DNA from: Odontesthes bonariensis
Lineage: Eukaryota > Chordata > Actinopteri > Atheriniformes > Atherinopsidae
Direction of reading: 5' to 3'
DNA length: 64,000 nt
NCBI RefSeq assembly: GCF_027942865.1
Contig: NC_134517.1
Span: 15,343,775 to 15,407,774 of the forward strand
Part shown: positions 62,056 to 64,000 of the stretch, piece after piece
How the letters are laid out: each line of letters begins with the position of its first letter
Numbering within the stretch: the stretch's first letter is position 1
The notes under the pieces: generated by a model
What the model was told of the DNA's origin: nothing
Seen by the model: only the letters and a program-made list of their open reading frames with translations
Databases searched by the model: none
Position numbers and translations under genes: made by a program

Positions 62056-64000
62056 CGGCGCAAGCTGAAGTGGTCACACTGGTGAGAGAAAGAGTTCCGA
62101 GAGAGCAACCTCTTCCGAACAGCCTCCTTTTAACTGCAGCTTTCATGCTCCGTGTACTGTGAGGGCTTGTTTACACTTGAACAGAGGCAACCGCCTGCAT
62201 CGCGGTTCAGCTCCCAGTGCAAAGACGGATTCTTTTTTTTCTTTCATTGTTCATCGGAATGAAATTTAAACCAGACTGCGGTTTGTTCCATTAGCTCACA
62301 GTCTATAAAGAGAAGCAGCGTCTCGCACAAATGTATGTCTTTGGATGCAGGGAATAGATCCACAACCAAAATGATAACTTGCTGAATTTTCATCAAAATT
62401 TTCAAATGGTTTGGTTGCACACTCTCCGAGTCCAATCTTTTTGTAAAAGCAGTAAGGACATATTACATTCTCACTTATGATACAGTTTATCACATTATTA
62501 AGACGACGTGTCAATTTGGGTGGTCTATCTAAGCATTTTTGCTCCGCTCTCATGAAATACGGATTTTAAAACCGCAACGTAAAAATGACAAAAACCACCA
62601 TTCAAGTCATTTGAAGACCATCTCTGTGCAGTGAATTCGCTATACTCGATGTACAATGATCTCCCACAGAGAACAGTAGAAGCAGCAGAATGTCTTCACA
62701 TACTCCACCGGGCGGTGGTGTCGGACATACTTCAGGTTAATAACTCGAATCCGCCATCATGCATGTAAACTGGGACATGGACGACGGTCTAGTGAAATGG
62801 TCAGGTTGAGCTGTAACCAAAGCTCGACTCTGCTGTGCATGTAACCGTGCAGATTTCCCTCTAATCACAACTACCTTTGTGTCGTCTCAAATTCTTAGAT
62901 TTTGTAATGATTGTCCGCATTAGTTTCAGTTACCGGCTAATTTTATTCAGGCAATTTTCATTCTATAAAGCAATTATAATTGCTTTTTTATTTGCCATGT
63001 GTTTTCGATTCATTCATATTATCCTAACTTCTGCGATATGGAATATTGCAACGCTATCAGACATGCAAATAAGGTTGCAAAAAGTCAGGTTCTTATCTTT
63101 AGTTTCTCCTCAAAGATCTGATTCTTAATATGAACGATCATACAAAGTTGCTTTCGACAAGTTGGGTTAACTAAACAGAGCAAAACCAAAGTTTGGCTGT
63201 AATCGCACCCAAATAGTCGATAAACTTTAAAAATCCAGGACTGACTGGTTTCGTGGCTTCCACGTGGGCCAGGCAAAGGTGACTGAGGCAGATGATCAGC
63301 ATCAATACAAGTATCGATACATCAACAGATGCATAAACAGGGAATTAACCAATTTCAAATCCTAACATAGTCATAGTTCAGAGTCCGGGGTCCTCTTTAT
63401 TCTAACTGATATAGAGTGGGTTACCAAATGTGACGATTTTTACATGCGCTTCAGTATTATTTGTGCGTAAATGTCCGTGTGTCTACATAGACACACTTAG
63501 GCTTGTGTGCATGTTTGTATTCCGCCCATCTTGTGTGCATTTGCAGGCGCGTGCTGGTGTGCGAGAGGTGCTCCCCGTTGTGTCGGCCGCGCCACTATGC
63601 CATCTGGAGAGGAAATCGAGTGTGAAGTACAGTATAGTTTGGGACCAAGCTCCGTGGCAGCGGCTCAGCAGTTAGTTCATTAGTTCCAAACTTCCAGGGA
63701 TTAGGAGAGACTCTCTGCGGCAGGGAGGCAGGGGGGAGACAGGGAGGATGGAGGGACCCATGTGGGGAAAAGAGAAGGAGAAAGAGAAACACCAGGAGGA
63801 ATATTGGACCAAAGGGCACTAAGAGACAGAGACAGAACATGGGGGAGGGAGAGATAAACAATCTTAACCCTGAGGACACTGGAGAGGGGATGTGGGCAAA
63901 AGAGAACAGGACGACGAGGGAGAGAGGAGGAGAGAGGACAGGTGTAGCCGTCAGTTCCGCTCTAGGGTTGCAACCTGCCCTCCCCATTCCTCCAACCCAC

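Larger units (their letters stand above)
53449..64000. other. Probable upstream clybl intron or 5' flank; first exons not found
   Basis: I looked on the minus strand for the YVPGNDEKK and DCEDGVA coding stretches that precede the last visible exon and did not find them, so clybl exons 1-2 probably lie beyond 64000. Contents recognised are a GA microsatellite (61983-62053), a Tc1/mariner-like MITE (61024-61356) and poly-A runs near 54897-54910 and 57639-57659. Other reading frames here carry no family motifs. Confidence 0.55.

Noticed and set aside
61983..62162. 62-codon Arg-Glu-rich frame resembling an RS/RE-repeat protein
   Set aside because: It is simply a translated GA microsatellite.

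Overview
The window is vertebrate nuclear DNA, most likely from a teleost fish. Genes are split into exons with GT-AG introns. Microsatellites are frequent (CA/GT, GA, AAT, CTC). The transposon relics (L2-type LINE, hAT, Harbinger-like and Tc1/mariner-like MITEs) are of types common in ray-finned fish genomes. Three protein-coding genes can be supported, and their order and orientation match the human 13q32 block CLYBL-ZIC5-ZIC2.

Layout: (1) 1-15.4 kb has no recognised host exon. It holds a 1.3-kb hAT element with a perfect 8-bp target duplication, a degenerate L2 LINE interrupted by a Harbinger-like MITE, and a diverged inverted-repeat DNA transposon relic. (2) 15.9-19.5 kb is zic2 on the minus strand: three exons, 443 residues, with its 3' UTR. 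(3) 19.5-24.4 kb is the roughly 5-kb head-to-head intergenic region shared by zic2 and zic5, with promoter-like CCAAT boxes at each end and a homeodomain-type palindrome in the middle. (4) 24.4-28.6 kb is zic5 on the plus strand: two exons, 494 residues from the first ATG, with a 1.37-kb 3' UTR. (5) 28.65-42.5 kb is a gene-free interval with candidate regulatory sequence (a CTCF-like site and an AT-rich homeodomain-motif block) and strongly non-B-DNA tracts. (6) 42.5-53.4 kb holds six in-frame exons of clybl on the minus strand, covering about the last three quarters of the protein. (7) 53.4-64 kb is probably clybl intron or 5' flank; the first exons were not found.

zic2 and zic5 encode nuclear C2H2 zinc-finger transcription factors of the Zic/odd-paired family, which act in neural plate, dorsal neural tube and forebrain/midbrain development. 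They share an intron at the same phase and position (between fingers 3 and 4), as expected of tandem-derived paralogues, and probably share enhancers. clybl encodes a mitochondrial citramalyl-CoA lyase with no functional relation to the zic pair. Its introns may host zic regulatory elements, which would explain its long-term linkage. No RNA gene, CRISPR array or prokaryotic feature was seen.

All gene identities come from translating the exons by eye and comparing them with remembered family sequences. No database search was possible.
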